From NCBI GenBank assembly GCA_016716885.1, contig JADJUV010000008.1, positions 37,039 to 101,038 of the forward strand: DNA of 64,000 bases. Direction: 5' to 3'. The position numbers were made by a program, and so were the translations under genes. This DNA is from Candidatus Trichofilum aggregatum. Its GTDB lineage: Bacteria > Chloroflexota > Anaerolineae > Promineifilales > Promineifilaceae. Positions within the stretch are counted from its first letter, which is position 1, and the number at the start of each line of letters is the position of its first letter. Below, in pieces: positions 51,873 through 60,453 of the stretch. A model generated the notes under the pieces. That model had not been told where the DNA came from. It did not search any database and saw only the letters and a program-made list of their open reading frames with translations.

Positions 51873-53357
51873 TTATCCCCACATCTCCTCAAATACAATT
51901 TTCTCCCGCGCCGTGTCATCAAAGAGCCATTGCGGGATGTTGATGGGGTAGTTACCGGAAAAACAGGCGTTGCAATGACCGGTATTGCGCTGAATCGCTT
52001 CGCGAACGGCTAACTCCATCCCTTCCAGACTCAAATAAGCCAGACTATCCGCGCCAATGTGCTGGCAAATTTGGGCCACATCCATCTGGGCGGCGATGAG
52101 TTCGCGGCGGGTAGCCATATCAATGCCCATGAAGCAGGGATGTTGCACCGGGGGTGAGGAGACGCGCACATGGACTTCTTTGGCCCCGCCTTCGCGTAGA
52201 AGTTGCACCAACGGCCCAGCCGTATTCCCCCGAACGATCGAATCATCCACCAACACCACCCGCCGACCCTTCAAGTTAGCGGTGAGGGGGTTGTATTTGA
52301 CTTTGACACCCTCTTTACGCAGGTGATCATCGGGCTGGATGAAGGTGCGACCAATGTAACGGTTTTTGATAAGCCCCTCACTGAACGGGATACCAGTCTC
52401 CATGCTGTAACCAATAGCCGCCGGGGTGGCTGAGTCAGGTACACCGATGACCAAATCGGCGTCAGCCGGGGCTTCACGAGCCAGTTGGTGGCCCAGCCGC
52501 TGGCGCACGCTGTGGATAGTTTGCCCCTCGAACGTGGAGTCGGGGCGGGCGAAGTAGACATATTCAAAGATGCACAGGGCACGCCGATCCCCTTTGCGGC
52601 CAAAGAAGGATGTCGCGCCGTCATTGTCCAGGCGCAAAATCTCGCCGGGTTCAAGTTCACGGAGAAAATCAGCCCCAATGGTGTGCAAGGCACAGGATTC
52701 TGAGGCCACGACAAAACCGCCATCGTCCAATCTACCCAAACACAGCGGCCGCAAACCCAGCGGATCACGCATGGCATAGACGGCATTACGGGTGAGAATC
52801 GTCAGGGAGTAAGCCCCTTCGGCCACCTGCATGAGGGCTTTGAGGCGAGCAATCCAGCGATCCGGCTCTTTGACCCCATTTTCTGGCATCCAGACTTCGG
52901 CGGGGGCGGCCAGGATTTGGGTAATGACCTCGCTGTCGCTGGTGCTGGAAAGACCCACGCCACGTTGGAGAAGCTGGTGGCGCAGGTGTAGGGCGTTGGT
53001 GAGGTTGCCATTATGCGCCACGCCGAGGGGGCCGTGGATGGTTTCGATGAGGTAGGGTTGGGCGTTACGCAGGTGAGATGAGCCGGTGGTGGAGTAGCGA
53101 TTTTGGCCGATACCGATGTGCCCCTGTAGCGGCCGCAAATTGTCTTCGTTGAATACTTGGGAAACTAGTCCCATGCCTTTGTGGATGTAAGCCATGTGCC
53201 CATCACTGGTGGCAATACCGGCACTTTCTTGCCCCCGGTGTTGCAGGGCGTAAAGGCCAAAAAAAGCCAACCGGGCCACTTCCCGGTTGGGGGCATACAC
53301 GCCGAAGATGCCACATTCGTCGTGCATTTTATCATCGTCATTAAACCAGATATCCAT
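51873..53357 (-). CDS. purF: Amidophosphoribosyltransferase
   Basis: First committed step of purine synthesis: PRPP plus glutamine to phosphoribosylamine. 494 residues. A short propeptide ends before the nucleophile Cys in DECGIFGVYAPN (Cys about 15). Glutaminase segments: ALQHRGQESAGIAT, GHNGNLTNA. PRPP loop: RVVLVDDSIVRGNTAGP. Extra Cys residues near the C-terminus (GHCNACFSGNYP) suit the Fe-S type. It lies between purK and the antirepressor-like gene on the same strand. Confidence 0.97.
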   Translation of the reverse strand: MDIWFNDDDKMHDECGIFGVYAPNREVARLAFFGLYALQHRGQESAGIATSDGHMAYIHKGMGLVSQVFNEDNLRPLQGHIGIGQNRYSTTGSSHLRNAQPYLIETIHGPLGVAHNGNLTNALHLRHQLLQRGVGLSSTSDSEVITQILAAPAEVWMPENGVKEPDRWIARLKALMQVAEGAYSLTILTRNAVYAMRDPLGLRPLCLGRLDDGGFVVASESCALHTIGADFLRELEPGEILRLDNDGATSFFGRKGDRRALCIFEYVYFARPDSTFEGQTIHSVRQRLGHQLAREAPADADLVIGVPDSATPAAIGYSMETGIPFSEGLIKNRYIGRTFIQPDDHLRKEGVKVKYNPLTANLKGRRVVLVDDSIVRGNTAGPLVQLLREGGAKEVHVRVSSPPVQHPCFMGIDMATRRELIAAQMDVAQICQHIGADSLAYLSLEGMELAVREAIQRNTGHCNACFSGNYPINIPQWLFDDTAREKIVFEEMWG

Positions 53358-53379
53358 TTTTCTCCCTTTGGAGACCAGG

Positions 53380-53470
53380 GGATAGGGACTAGAGACTGGG
53401 AGACTGGAGACTCGGCTTGCGAATCGTCTCCAGTCTCTAATCTCTCAGTCTCTCAGTCCCTCAGTCTCCT
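53380..53470. repeat. GAGACTGG / CTCTCAGT fold-back between purK and purF
   Basis: GGAGACTG units, a short loop around CGGCTTGCGAATCG, then CTCCAGTCTC and CTCTCAGT units. The run reaches into the purK 3' end. Confidence 0.8.
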
Positions 53471-53986
53471 TCTCGCCTCATTAACCAACTCCGCGGCCGC
53501 GTCCCCCGTCTCGGCCAGGGCCGTGATGTGACCCATTTTGCGGCCGCGGCGAGGTTCTTGTTTGCCGTAAAGGTGCAATTTTACCCCAGGTATGGCTAAT
53601 GCGGATGACCAATTTGGTTCATGGGGAAACCACAAATCGCCCAGCAGGTTCGCCATAGCCGCTGGGCGGTGATAAGTTGTGTCACCCAGGGGCAGGCCGC
53701 ACACGGCCCGCAGTTGTTGCTCAAACTGGCTGGTCACACAGGCGTCCAGGGTGAGATGGCCGGAATTATGCGGCCGCGGGGCCATTTCGTTGATCAGCAG
53801 TTGTCCGTCATGGGTCAGGAAAAATTCCACACACAACACCCCCACCACATCTAACGCCTCCATCAACCGTTTTGTCAGCGCCACCGCCTCAGCCGCGATT
53901 TCCGGTTCGATACGGGCCGGGGCAATGGAGATGTCCAAAATGTGTTGGGCATGTTCATTCTCAATCGCGCCAAAATGGGCAAACAA
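53453..53986 (-). CDS. purK: N5-carboxyaminoimidazole ribonucleotide synthase, C-terminal part (frame-shifted)
   Basis: Continues the PurK ATP-grasp fold. The homologous region starts at about 54065 in this frame (APFILEAFIEF, then QEISVVAARG); ATG 53986 is merely the first methionine. Motifs: GVLCVEFFLTHDGQLLINEMAPRPHNSGH (metal and substrate site) and GDTTYHRPAAMANLLG. It needs the upstream part for CAIR synthesis. The break lies at a CTCTCAGT repeat insert. Confidence 0.85.
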   Translation of the reverse strand: MFAHFGAIENEHAQHILDISIAPARIEPEIAAEAVALTKRLMEALDVVGVLCVEFFLTHDGQLLINEMAPRPHNSGHLTLDACVTSQFEQQLRAVCGLPLGDTTYHRPAAMANLLGDLWFPHEPNWSSALAIPGVKLHLYGKQEPRRGRKMGHITALAETGDAAAELVNEARRRLRD

Positions 53987-54006
53987 ACCATCGCGGCCGC
54001 GGGCCG

Positions 54007-54630
54007 CTACGACCGAAATTTCCTGGCTGAATTCGATGAAGGCTTCGAGGATGAAAGGGGCAGAGAGACTAAGAGACTGAGAGATTGAGAGACTGGGGGT
54101 GGAGATTGGTCATTGGTCACGAACGCTTTGGCATCATCGAGCGAACGCAAAAGCATCTGCCCTTTACCGTCGTAACCAGAGGAACTGGTTTTGAGGATGG
54201 CGGGCAGGCCGATGTGGGGTAGGGCGGCTTCTACGTCGGCGAAGGAGGTGATGGGGGCGAAGGGGGTAACGGGCAGATGGTGATCCCGGCAAAATTGCTT
54301 TTCGCGCAGGCGGTTTTGGGCAATGTGCAGGACGTGGGGGCCGGGGTAGAGAGGGGTGTGGGCCGTAGCCGCGTGGGCTGTTTCGGTGGGCACGTTCTCA
54401 AATTCGTAGGTGATGACATCCACCCCTTGAGCAAATTGGGCCAGGGTAGGGAGGTCGGTGTACGCGGCCGCGTATGCCTTGTCGGCAATCTGTCCCGCTG
54501 GTGAATCTTGTTCCGGCGAGTACACATGCACCCGGTAGCCCATCTGCCGGGCCGCCATCGCCAACATGCGGCCTAACTGTCCACTGCCCAAAATACCAAT
54601 CGTTGAACCGGGAAGAAAAACATTATTCAT
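54007..54630 (-). CDS. purK: N5-carboxyaminoimidazole ribonucleotide synthase, N-terminal part (broken by a repeat)
   Basis: Converts AIR plus bicarbonate and ATP to N5-CAIR. ATG 54630 (MNNVFLPG); GTG 54639 is an alternative. Motifs: GILGSGQLGRMLAMAARQMG, DVITYEFENVP, NRLREKQFCRDHHLPVTPF, ILKTSSSGYDGKGQ. Family sequence ends at about residue 175. The frame then runs through a Ser/Leu-rich stretch translated from the repeat to a stop, while the rest of PurK resumes in another frame. A terminator-like hairpin sits just upstream. Confidence 0.85.
   Translation of the reverse strand: MNNVFLPGSTIGILGSGQLGRMLAMAARQMGYRVHVYSPEQDSPAGQIADKAYAAAYTDLPTLAQFAQGVDVITYEFENVPTETAHAATAHTPLYPGPHVLHIAQNRLREKQFCRDHHLPVTPFAPITSFADVEAALPHIGLPAILKTSSSGYDGKGQMLLRSLDDAKAFVTNDQSPPPVSQSLSLLVSLPLSSSKPSSNSARKFRS
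54061..54110. repeat. CTCTCAGT octamer insert that breaks purK
   Basis: About five octamer units (complement AGAGACTG/AGAGATTG) lie between AFVTND and APFILEAFIEF, which should be close neighbours. Net frame change equals one missing or two extra bases. Confidence 0.8.
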
Positions 54631-54641
54631 GACAAGCACAC

Positions 54642-54675
54642 AAAAAAAAGCGGCTTGTCAGGTAACAAACCGCTT
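54642..54675 (-). terminator. Intrinsic terminator-like hairpin just upstream of purK
   Basis: On the minus strand AAGCGGTTTGT pairs with ACAAGCCGCTT (one G-U), six-base loop, followed by eight T. It ends about 12 bases before the purK start, so it could be an attenuator in the purK leader or the end of a small upstream transcript. Confidence 0.7.
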
Positions 54676-54732
54676 ACAAAACCAAGACTCAAATGAAGAT
54701 TAGCGATGATTGGGTGATTCGGCAAGGCTTTG

Positions 54733-54967
54733 GGAGTGTGTGACACGAGCTTTTCCAAAGTCCGATTTCTTGCGCTGCCCACTTGCTTGCCCACTGCACG
54801 GGCCAGCAGGTCGGGGATTAGAGTGATGTGTGTTTTTCGGACCGGCTCGAAGCAGACGATTTTCCTTTCACGTTGGGAAGGGGTAGGGGGATGGGTCTTC
54901 AGACTAAATCGGCTATGACTGGGTAAAGCTGTACTCGTTGACGTTGGAAAAGTCCTGGAGTGTGTGA
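54733..54967. mobile_element. MITE-like element, copy 2
   Basis: Core about 54750-54952 with inverted ends CTTTTCCAAAGTC / GACGTTGGAAAAG (one mismatch). An exact 11-bp direct repeat GGAGTGTGTGA flanks it (54733-54743, 54957-54967). It shares GGGGATGGGTCTT and GACTAAATCGGCTA with copy 1. The rest of 54640-55312 holds no recognised gene. Confidence 0.75.
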
Positions 54968-55194
54968 AGGAACTCACTACGTCAACGGAAATAAGCTTCT
55001 CAAAATTTTAGCAGTCCGTACCTATGCGTCAATCACGGTGCTCTCTCCCCTTTGTTTACTTCCAACAATTAGCTTTGTGATATTTCTCACATTTTAACCA
55101 TAGTGACTGACCCGGCGCTCCAGTATCCTAGATTAGCGTCTGTATCCCACCGGACGAGCCTGCTTGACCCTTGTTTGACCCATTGCGGCCGCAC

Positions 55195-55275
55195 CTTAAA
55201 AACTAGAGTTATAGCTGTTAGCCGCTGGCCGGGAACTCTTAGCTCACGGCCAACCGCCAGCCGACAACGGCCCGA
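55195..55275. repeat. GGCCAACC / GCCGCTGG heptamers before gltB
   Basis: TTAGCCGCTGGCC, CACGGCCAACCGCCAGCCG and similar units lie in the gltB leader. The same type interrupts gltB at 57530-57632. Confidence 0.7.
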
Positions 55276-55312
55276 GTTCCCATTGGATTTGGCAGAGAGG
55301 AGAAAAGAGACA

Positions 55313-57553
55313 ATGAACAATTCGGAGGGCAATCAACGTCGTTTCCCGCGGCCGCAAGGTCTTTACCATCCCCAGTACGAACACGACGCCTGTGGCATGG
55401 GGTTCGTCGCCCAGATACAGGGCCGGGCCAGTCACAGCATCATCCAAAAAGCCCTGACCATCCTGCAAAACCTCGACCACCGGGGTGCACGCGGGGCCGA
55501 AATCAACACCGGTGATGGTGCCGGTATTCTCTTCCAACTGCCCCATCGTTTTTTCCAACACCTCACCCCCAAACTAAAGTTTCACCTGCCCGAACCCGGC
55601 GACTATGGCGTAGGTATGCTCTTTTTGCCCCATCTGCCTGACCGCCGCCACGATTACGAGCAACAGCTAACCGACATTATCCACCAGGAAGGGCAGACGG
55701 TACTGGGTTGGCGCACCGTTCCGGCCCACCATCATGGGCTGGGTGAAGCCGCCATTGCCGGTGAACCGTTTATCCGCCAGGTGTTTATTGGCCGCGGCCG
55801 CGTCACCGCCACCGATCCCCTCGCCTTTGAACGCCAACTCTACCTCATCCGCCAGCGGGCCGAGCACGAAATCAGCCACCGTGACGAACTGCGAATGCTC
55901 CTGGGGCTGGACGACGAAGACGATTTCTATATCGCCAGCCTCTCCAGCCGCACCATCGTCTACAAAGGGATGCTCACCACCCACCAGCTACAAACCTATT
56001 ACCCCGACCTGAACGATCCCCACCTGGAATCAGGACTGGCCCTGGTGCATTCCCGCTTCAGCACCAACACCTTCCCCAGTTGGAAACGGGCGCACCCCTA
56101 CCGCCGCATCATCCACAACGGCGAAATCAACACCCTGCGCGGCAACGTCAACTGGCTCAAAGCCCGACAAGCCCTGTTCGCGTCCCCTTATTTTGGCGAT
56201 GATCTGGCTAAGATTTTCCCGGTCATGGACGAGGATGGCAGTGATTCGACCATCTTTGACAATGTGTTGGAACTCCTGACCCTCAGCGGTTACAGCTTGC
56301 CCCAGGCCATTTTGATGATGATCCCGGAGCCGTGGAGCAAAGATAGCGAGATGGCTCCGGCCAAACGAGCCTTTTACCAATACCACAGCGCCCTGATGGA
56401 GCCGTGGGACGGCCCGGCCTCGATTGGGTTCACCGATGGCACCCTGGTGGGCGCAGTGCTGGATCGCAACGGCCTGCGCCCCTCACGCTACACCATCACC
56501 GGGGATGGCCTGGTCATCCTGGCCTCAGAGACGGGTGTGCTGGACATTCCTGCGGAAAACGTGGTCCACAAAGGGCGGCTCCAGCCGGGGCGTATGTTCC
56601 TGGTAGACACTGCCGCAGGCCGCATCATCAGCGATGAAGAGATCAAACAAACCCTCGCGGCCGCGCAACCGTATGAGCAATGGCTGGCAGAGAATATGCT
56701 CGACCTGGCGGAAATTAAAGAAGAGACTGGAGACTGGAGACTAGAGACTCCCAATCCCCAGTCTCTCAATCTCCCAGTCTCTCAGTCTCTCTCATCCCTC
56801 CAACACGCCTTCGGCTACACCTTTGAAGACATCCGCCTCATCCTGGAACCAATGGCGCGGAGTGGGGTAGAGCCGTTGGGTTCGATGGGGGATGACACCC
56901 CCCACGCCGTTCTCTCGCAACAGCCCCAACTACTCTACAACTATTTCAAGCAACTCTTCGCCCAGGTGACGAACCCACCGATTGATGCTTTGCGTGAGGA
57001 GATCATCACCAGCACCGAGACGTTGCTGGGGTCAGAAGGGAATTTGCTCCAGCCAGAGGCAGGCCATTGTCGGCGCATTCGGTTGGAGCACCCGATTCTC
57101 AAGGATGAAGAGCTGGCCCGCCTGCGCCACATTGATCGACCCGGTTTCCGGGCGGTGACGTTGCCCATGTTGTTTTCACCCCAGCAGGGTGGGGAGGGGT
57201 TGGCGCAGGCGTTGGCGGGGTTGTTCGCGGCCGCAGACTCAGCCATCTCTCATGGAGCCAATTTACTCATTTTGTCAGACCGGGAGATGAGCCGGGACGC
57301 GGCCGCGATACCCGCCCTGCTCGCCACCTCTGGCCTACACCACCACCTGATCCACACCGGCCAACGGGCACGGATCAGCCTTATCGTTGAATCCGGCGAA
57401 CCCCGTGAAGTGCATCATTTCGCCTCACTCCTCGGCTACGGCGCGGACGCCATTAACCCCTATCTGGCTTTTGCCACGATTTGTGATATTCTTCACAAGG
57501 AATTTGTGTCAGAGGCAACCGGGGTGAAGAGGCCGCTAACCGCGGGCCGCTAG
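55313..57553 (+). CDS. gltB: Glutamate synthase large subunit, N-terminal part
   Basis: Glutamine amidotransferase and central domains of NADPH-GOGAT. ATG 55313 is chosen (GAGAGGAGA upstream); the frame opens 210 bp earlier through repeat sequence. After a propeptide of about 25 residues comes the catalytic Cys in HDACGMGFVAQIQG. Further motifs: NLDHRGARGAEINTGDGAG, HSRFSTNTFPSW, HNGEINTLRGNVNW, DRNGLRPSRYTITGDG. The central domain ends at NPYLAFATICDIL, then the frame enters a repeat and stops. An in-frame repeat insert of about 25 residues lies near 56718-56800. It works with the second part and gltD to make glutamate. Confidence 0.92.
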   Translation: MNNSEGNQRRFPRPQGLYHPQYEHDACGMGFVAQIQGRASHSIIQKALTILQNLDHRGARGAEINTGDGAGILFQLPHRFFQHLTPKLKFHLPEPGDYGVGMLFLPHLPDRRHDYEQQLTDIIHQEGQTVLGWRTVPAHHHGLGEAAIAGEPFIRQVFIGRGRVTATDPLAFERQLYLIRQRAEHEISHRDELRMLLGLDDEDDFYIASLSSRTIVYKGMLTTHQLQTYYPDLNDPHLESGLALVHSRFSTNTFPSWKRAHPYRRIIHNGEINTLRGNVNWLKARQALFASPYFGDDLAKIFPVMDEDGSDSTIFDNVLELLTLSGYSLPQAILMMIPEPWSKDSEMAPAKRAFYQYHSALMEPWDGPASIGFTDGTLVGAVLDRNGLRPSRYTITGDGLVILASETGVLDIPAENVVHKGRLQPGRMFLVDTAAGRIISDEEIKQTLAAAQPYEQWLAENMLDLAEIKEETGDWRLETPNPQSLNLPVSQSLSSLQHAFGYTFEDIRLILEPMARSGVEPLGSMGDDTPHAVLSQQPQLLYNYFKQLFAQVTNPPIDALREEIITSTETLLGSEGNLLQPEAGHCRRIRLEHPILKDEELARLRHIDRPGFRAVTLPMLFSPQQGGEGLAQALAGLFAAADSAISHGANLLILSDREMSRDAAAIPALLATSGLHHHLIHTGQRARISLIVESGEPREVHHFASLLGYGADAINPYLAFATICDILHKEFVSEATGVKRPLTAGR
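56718..56800. repeat. CTCTCAGT-type repeat inside gltB (in frame)
   Basis: GGAGACTGGAGACTAGAGACT, then CCCAGTCTCTCAATCTCCCA-like units, translated as a Thr/Ser/Leu-rich insert between LAEIKEE and LQHAFGYTFED. Confidence 0.85.
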
Positions 57554-57632
57554 CCGCTAGCAAAGGAAAGCCAACCGCCAACGGCCAACCGCCAGCCGCC
57601 CTCAGCACTCATTCCTCAGTACTTTCTTCAGA
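57530..57632. repeat. GCCGCTA / AACCGCC heptamers splitting gltB
   Basis: CCGCTAG-type units, then AACCGCC/AACGGCC/AACCGCC/AGCCGCC, then CAGCACT. About 100 bp, changing the frame between the central and FMN domains of glutamate synthase. Confidence 0.85.
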
Positions 57633-57633
57633 G

Positions 57634-60099
57634 GTGTCGTATGCTAAAGCCATTCATCAGTACGTTAAGGCGACTGCTAAGGGGATCGTCAAAATCCTCT
57701 CAAAGATGGGAATTTCCACCATCCAGAGCTACCGAGGGGCGCAGATTTATGAGGCGTTGGGTCTCCATCCAACCATCATCCACGCATATTTCCGTGGTAC
57801 ACCCTCCCGCATCGGCGGAATCGGCCTAAACGAACTGGCCGAGGAGAGCCTGCGCCGCCACAGCCAGGCTTTCCCGGCCCGGCCCGCCAACGGACACACC
57901 CTCCCCGTTGGTGGCCGCTACCAATACCGGGAAGAGGGCGAGTACCACCTCTTTAACCCCAGCACCATCCACGATTTACAACAGGCTGTACGCCACAACG
58001 ACCTCCGAGCTTACCGGCGGTACGCGGCCGCGGTCAACACCCACGATCACCAACTCAGCACCCTGCGCGGCCTGCTCCGCCTCAAAACCACCGAACCCAT
58101 CCCCCTGGAGGAAGTCGAATCGGCCGACAGCATCGTGCGCCGCTTCAAAACCGGGGCCATGTCCTACGGCTCCATCAGCCAGGAAGCGCATGAGTCGCTG
58201 GCGATTGCCATGAACCGGCTGGGCGGCAAAAGCAACACCGGGGAGGGGGGGGAAGACCCGGCCCGCTACACCCCCGACGCCAACGGCGATTCGCGCAATA
58301 GTGCCATCAAGCAGGTCGCCAGCGGCCGCTTTGGCGTGACCAGTCACTATCTGGTGAACGCCCAGGAAATCCAGATCAAGATGGCCCAGGGAGCCAAACC
58401 GGGGGAAGGAGGGCAATTGCCCGGCCACAAGGTGTACCCCTGGATTGCCAAAGTGCGCCACGCCACCCCGGGCGTGGGGCTGATTTCGCCGCCGCCGCAT
58501 CATGATATTTATTCCATTGAAGATTTGGCCCAACTGATTTACGACCTGAAGAATGCCAACAGTGAAGCCCGCATCAATGTCAAGCTGGTTTCAGAAGTGG
58601 GGGTGGGCACGATTGCCGCCGGGGTGGCCAAAGGCAAGGCTGATGTCATTCTCATCAGTGGGCATGATGGCGGCACGGGCGCGGCCCCGCAAACGAGTAT
58701 TAAACACACCGGTCTGCCCTGGGAACTGGGGCTGGCGGAGGCGCATCAGACGCTCCTGCTGAATAACTTACGCGGCCGCGTCACCCTGGAAACCGACGGC
58801 CAACTCAAAACCGGGCGGGATGTCATCGTCGCCGCCCTGCTGGGAGCCGAGGAGTTTGGTTTTGCCACCGCCCCGCTGGTGTCGCTGGGGTGCATCATGA
58901 TGCGCGTCTGCCACCTGGATACCTGCCCGGTAGGCATCGCCACACAAAACCCTGAACTACGCCAACGGTTCACCGGCGATCCCCAACACGTGGTCAACTT
59001 CATGCGTTTCATCGCCGAAGATGTGCGCCAACTCATGGCCGAACTGGGCATCCGCCGCTTCGATGACCTGGTTGGCCGCACCGATTTACTGGAAATGGCT
59101 CCGGCGGTTGACCACTGGAAAGCGCAGGGGCTAGACCTTTCGGCCATTTTGCACCAGCCTGACGTGCCCGCCCATATTCCGCGCCACCGGGTCACGGCAC
59201 AAGATCATCAACTGGATGAAACCCTCGACCAGAGCATTCTCCTGACCTTGTGCGAACCAGCCTTGAAACAGGGTCTGCCGGTCGAGGTTTATCTGCCCAT
59301 TCGCAACATCCACCGCACCGTTGGCACCCAGGTGGGTAGCGCCATCACCCGCCGCTACGGCCCCACCGGCCTGCCCGACGACACGGTGCACCTGCGTTTT
59401 GTGGGGTCGGCGGGGCAAAGTTTTGGGGCCTTTATCCCGCGTGGGCTGACGATGACGCTGGAAGGAGACGCCAACGATTACCTGGGCAAGGGGCTGTCGG
59501 GCGGCAAAATCATTGTGTTTCCCCCGGCCAGAATTTCGTTCGCCCCGGAGAAAAACGTCATTATTGGCAATGTGGCCTTTTATGGAGCCACGGCCGGTGA
59601 GGCGTACATTCATGGGCTGGCGGGGGAGCGGTTTGCCGTGCGCAATAGTGGCGTGGAGGCGGTGGTCGAGGGGGTAGGGGATCACGGCTGTGAATACATG
59701 ACCGGCGGCCGCGTCGTTATTCTTGGTCCCACGGGGCGTAATTTTGCCGCCGGGATGTCCGGGGGGATCGCCTATGTGCTGGATGAGCGGGGGGATTTTG
59801 CCCGACGCTGTAATCTGGACATGGTGGCGCTGGAAGCGGTGCATGATGAGCAGGAATTTGCCCAATTACGGGACCTGATCTGGCGGCACACCTGGCACAC
59901 GGGCAGTCGGCGGGGCTGGGCGGTGTTGGGGCGATGGGAGGCGATGCGGCCGCAGTTTGTCCGTGTTGTGCCCAAAGATTATCGCCGGGTGCAGACCGCC
60001 ATCCGCGACGCCGAACAAATCGGCCTGCACGGTGACGCGGCCATCATGGCCGCCTTTGAAGCCAACAAACGCTCCCTGGCCCGGGTCGGGGGGAATTAA
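57634..60099 (+). CDS. gltB: Glutamate synthase large subunit, C-terminal part
   Basis: FMN/Fe-S synthase domain and GXGXG domain. Family sequence starts at YAKAIHQYVKATAKGIVKILSKMGISTIQSYRG. Motifs: GAMSYGSISQEAHE, GGKSNTGEGGEDP, SGHDGGTGAAPQTS, the 3Fe-4S ligands in CIMMRVCHLDTCPVGIA, and the C-terminal repeats GDANDYLGKGLSGGKI and GVGDHGCEYMTGG. GTG 57634 could serve as a start, so the protein might work as two chains, or the frame could be restored by correction of the repeat length. Confidence 0.92.
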   Translation: MSYAKAIHQYVKATAKGIVKILSKMGISTIQSYRGAQIYEALGLHPTIIHAYFRGTPSRIGGIGLNELAEESLRRHSQAFPARPANGHTLPVGGRYQYREEGEYHLFNPSTIHDLQQAVRHNDLRAYRRYAAAVNTHDHQLSTLRGLLRLKTTEPIPLEEVESADSIVRRFKTGAMSYGSISQEAHESLAIAMNRLGGKSNTGEGGEDPARYTPDANGDSRNSAIKQVASGRFGVTSHYLVNAQEIQIKMAQGAKPGEGGQLPGHKVYPWIAKVRHATPGVGLISPPPHHDIYSIEDLAQLIYDLKNANSEARINVKLVSEVGVGTIAAGVAKGKADVILISGHDGGTGAAPQTSIKHTGLPWELGLAEAHQTLLLNNLRGRVTLETDGQLKTGRDVIVAALLGAEEFGFATAPLVSLGCIMMRVCHLDTCPVGIATQNPELRQRFTGDPQHVVNFMRFIAEDVRQLMAELGIRRFDDLVGRTDLLEMAPAVDHWKAQGLDLSAILHQPDVPAHIPRHRVTAQDHQLDETLDQSILLTLCEPALKQGLPVEVYLPIRNIHRTVGTQVGSAITRRYGPTGLPDDTVHLRFVGSAGQSFGAFIPRGLTMTLEGDANDYLGKGLSGGKIIVFPPARISFAPEKNVIIGNVAFYGATAGEAYIHGLAGERFAVRNSGVEAVVEGVGDHGCEYMTGGRVVILGPTGRNFAAGMSGGIAYVLDERGDFARRCNLDMVALEAVHDEQEFAQLRDLIWRHTWHTGSRRGWAVLGRWEAMRPQFVRVVPKDYRRVQTAIRDAEQIGLHGDAAIMAAFEANKRSLARVGGN

Positions 60100-60453
60100 G
60101 AAAAAGCGGACACAGAGGGCACGGAGAAAGCATGGAGAGACACAGAGGGGGAATTTGACCCGCAAAGACGCCAAGAACGCGAAGGTTTTAGTACCTGGCG
60201 AGTCAATTTCTTGTACAGTGAGCAAGAAATTTATCCGCAGATTTTGGGGATTAACGCTGATTTTTTTGGGGGAAAAAATTTGTTTTGGGGGGGAAAAAAA
60301 AAAGCTTGCTGCGGTAGGAGAAACAAGAATTCGCGAATTACACGAATTTACACGAACTAATTCGGGAAATTCGTGGCAAAACCTTCTCTTTCTCTGTGCC
60401 CTCTGTGTCTCCTCTGTGAATCTCTGTGTCCTTCTTTGTTCCTGGATTTCATT
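60100..60453. repeat. Spacer of ACACAGAGG units, CCGCAGATT repeat and homopolymers
   Basis: CACAGAGGGCACGGAG-type units, AACGCGAAGG, a TTTCTTG-N9-CAAGAAA hairpin near 60208 with CCGCAGATTTTGGGGATTA, runs of T, G and A at 60263-60302 (likely base-call trouble), then CTCTGTG units up to the gltD start. No gene is seen. Confidence 0.75.

Noticed and set aside
55103..55312. Extended N-terminus of gltB from 55103
   Set aside because: This stretch translates repeat sequence. The ATG at 55313 has a good ribosome site and the proper propeptide length before the catalytic Cys.
57976..59865. Minus-strand open frames opposite gltB
   Set aside because: Shadows of the highly conserved synthase domain, which explains the sequence fully.
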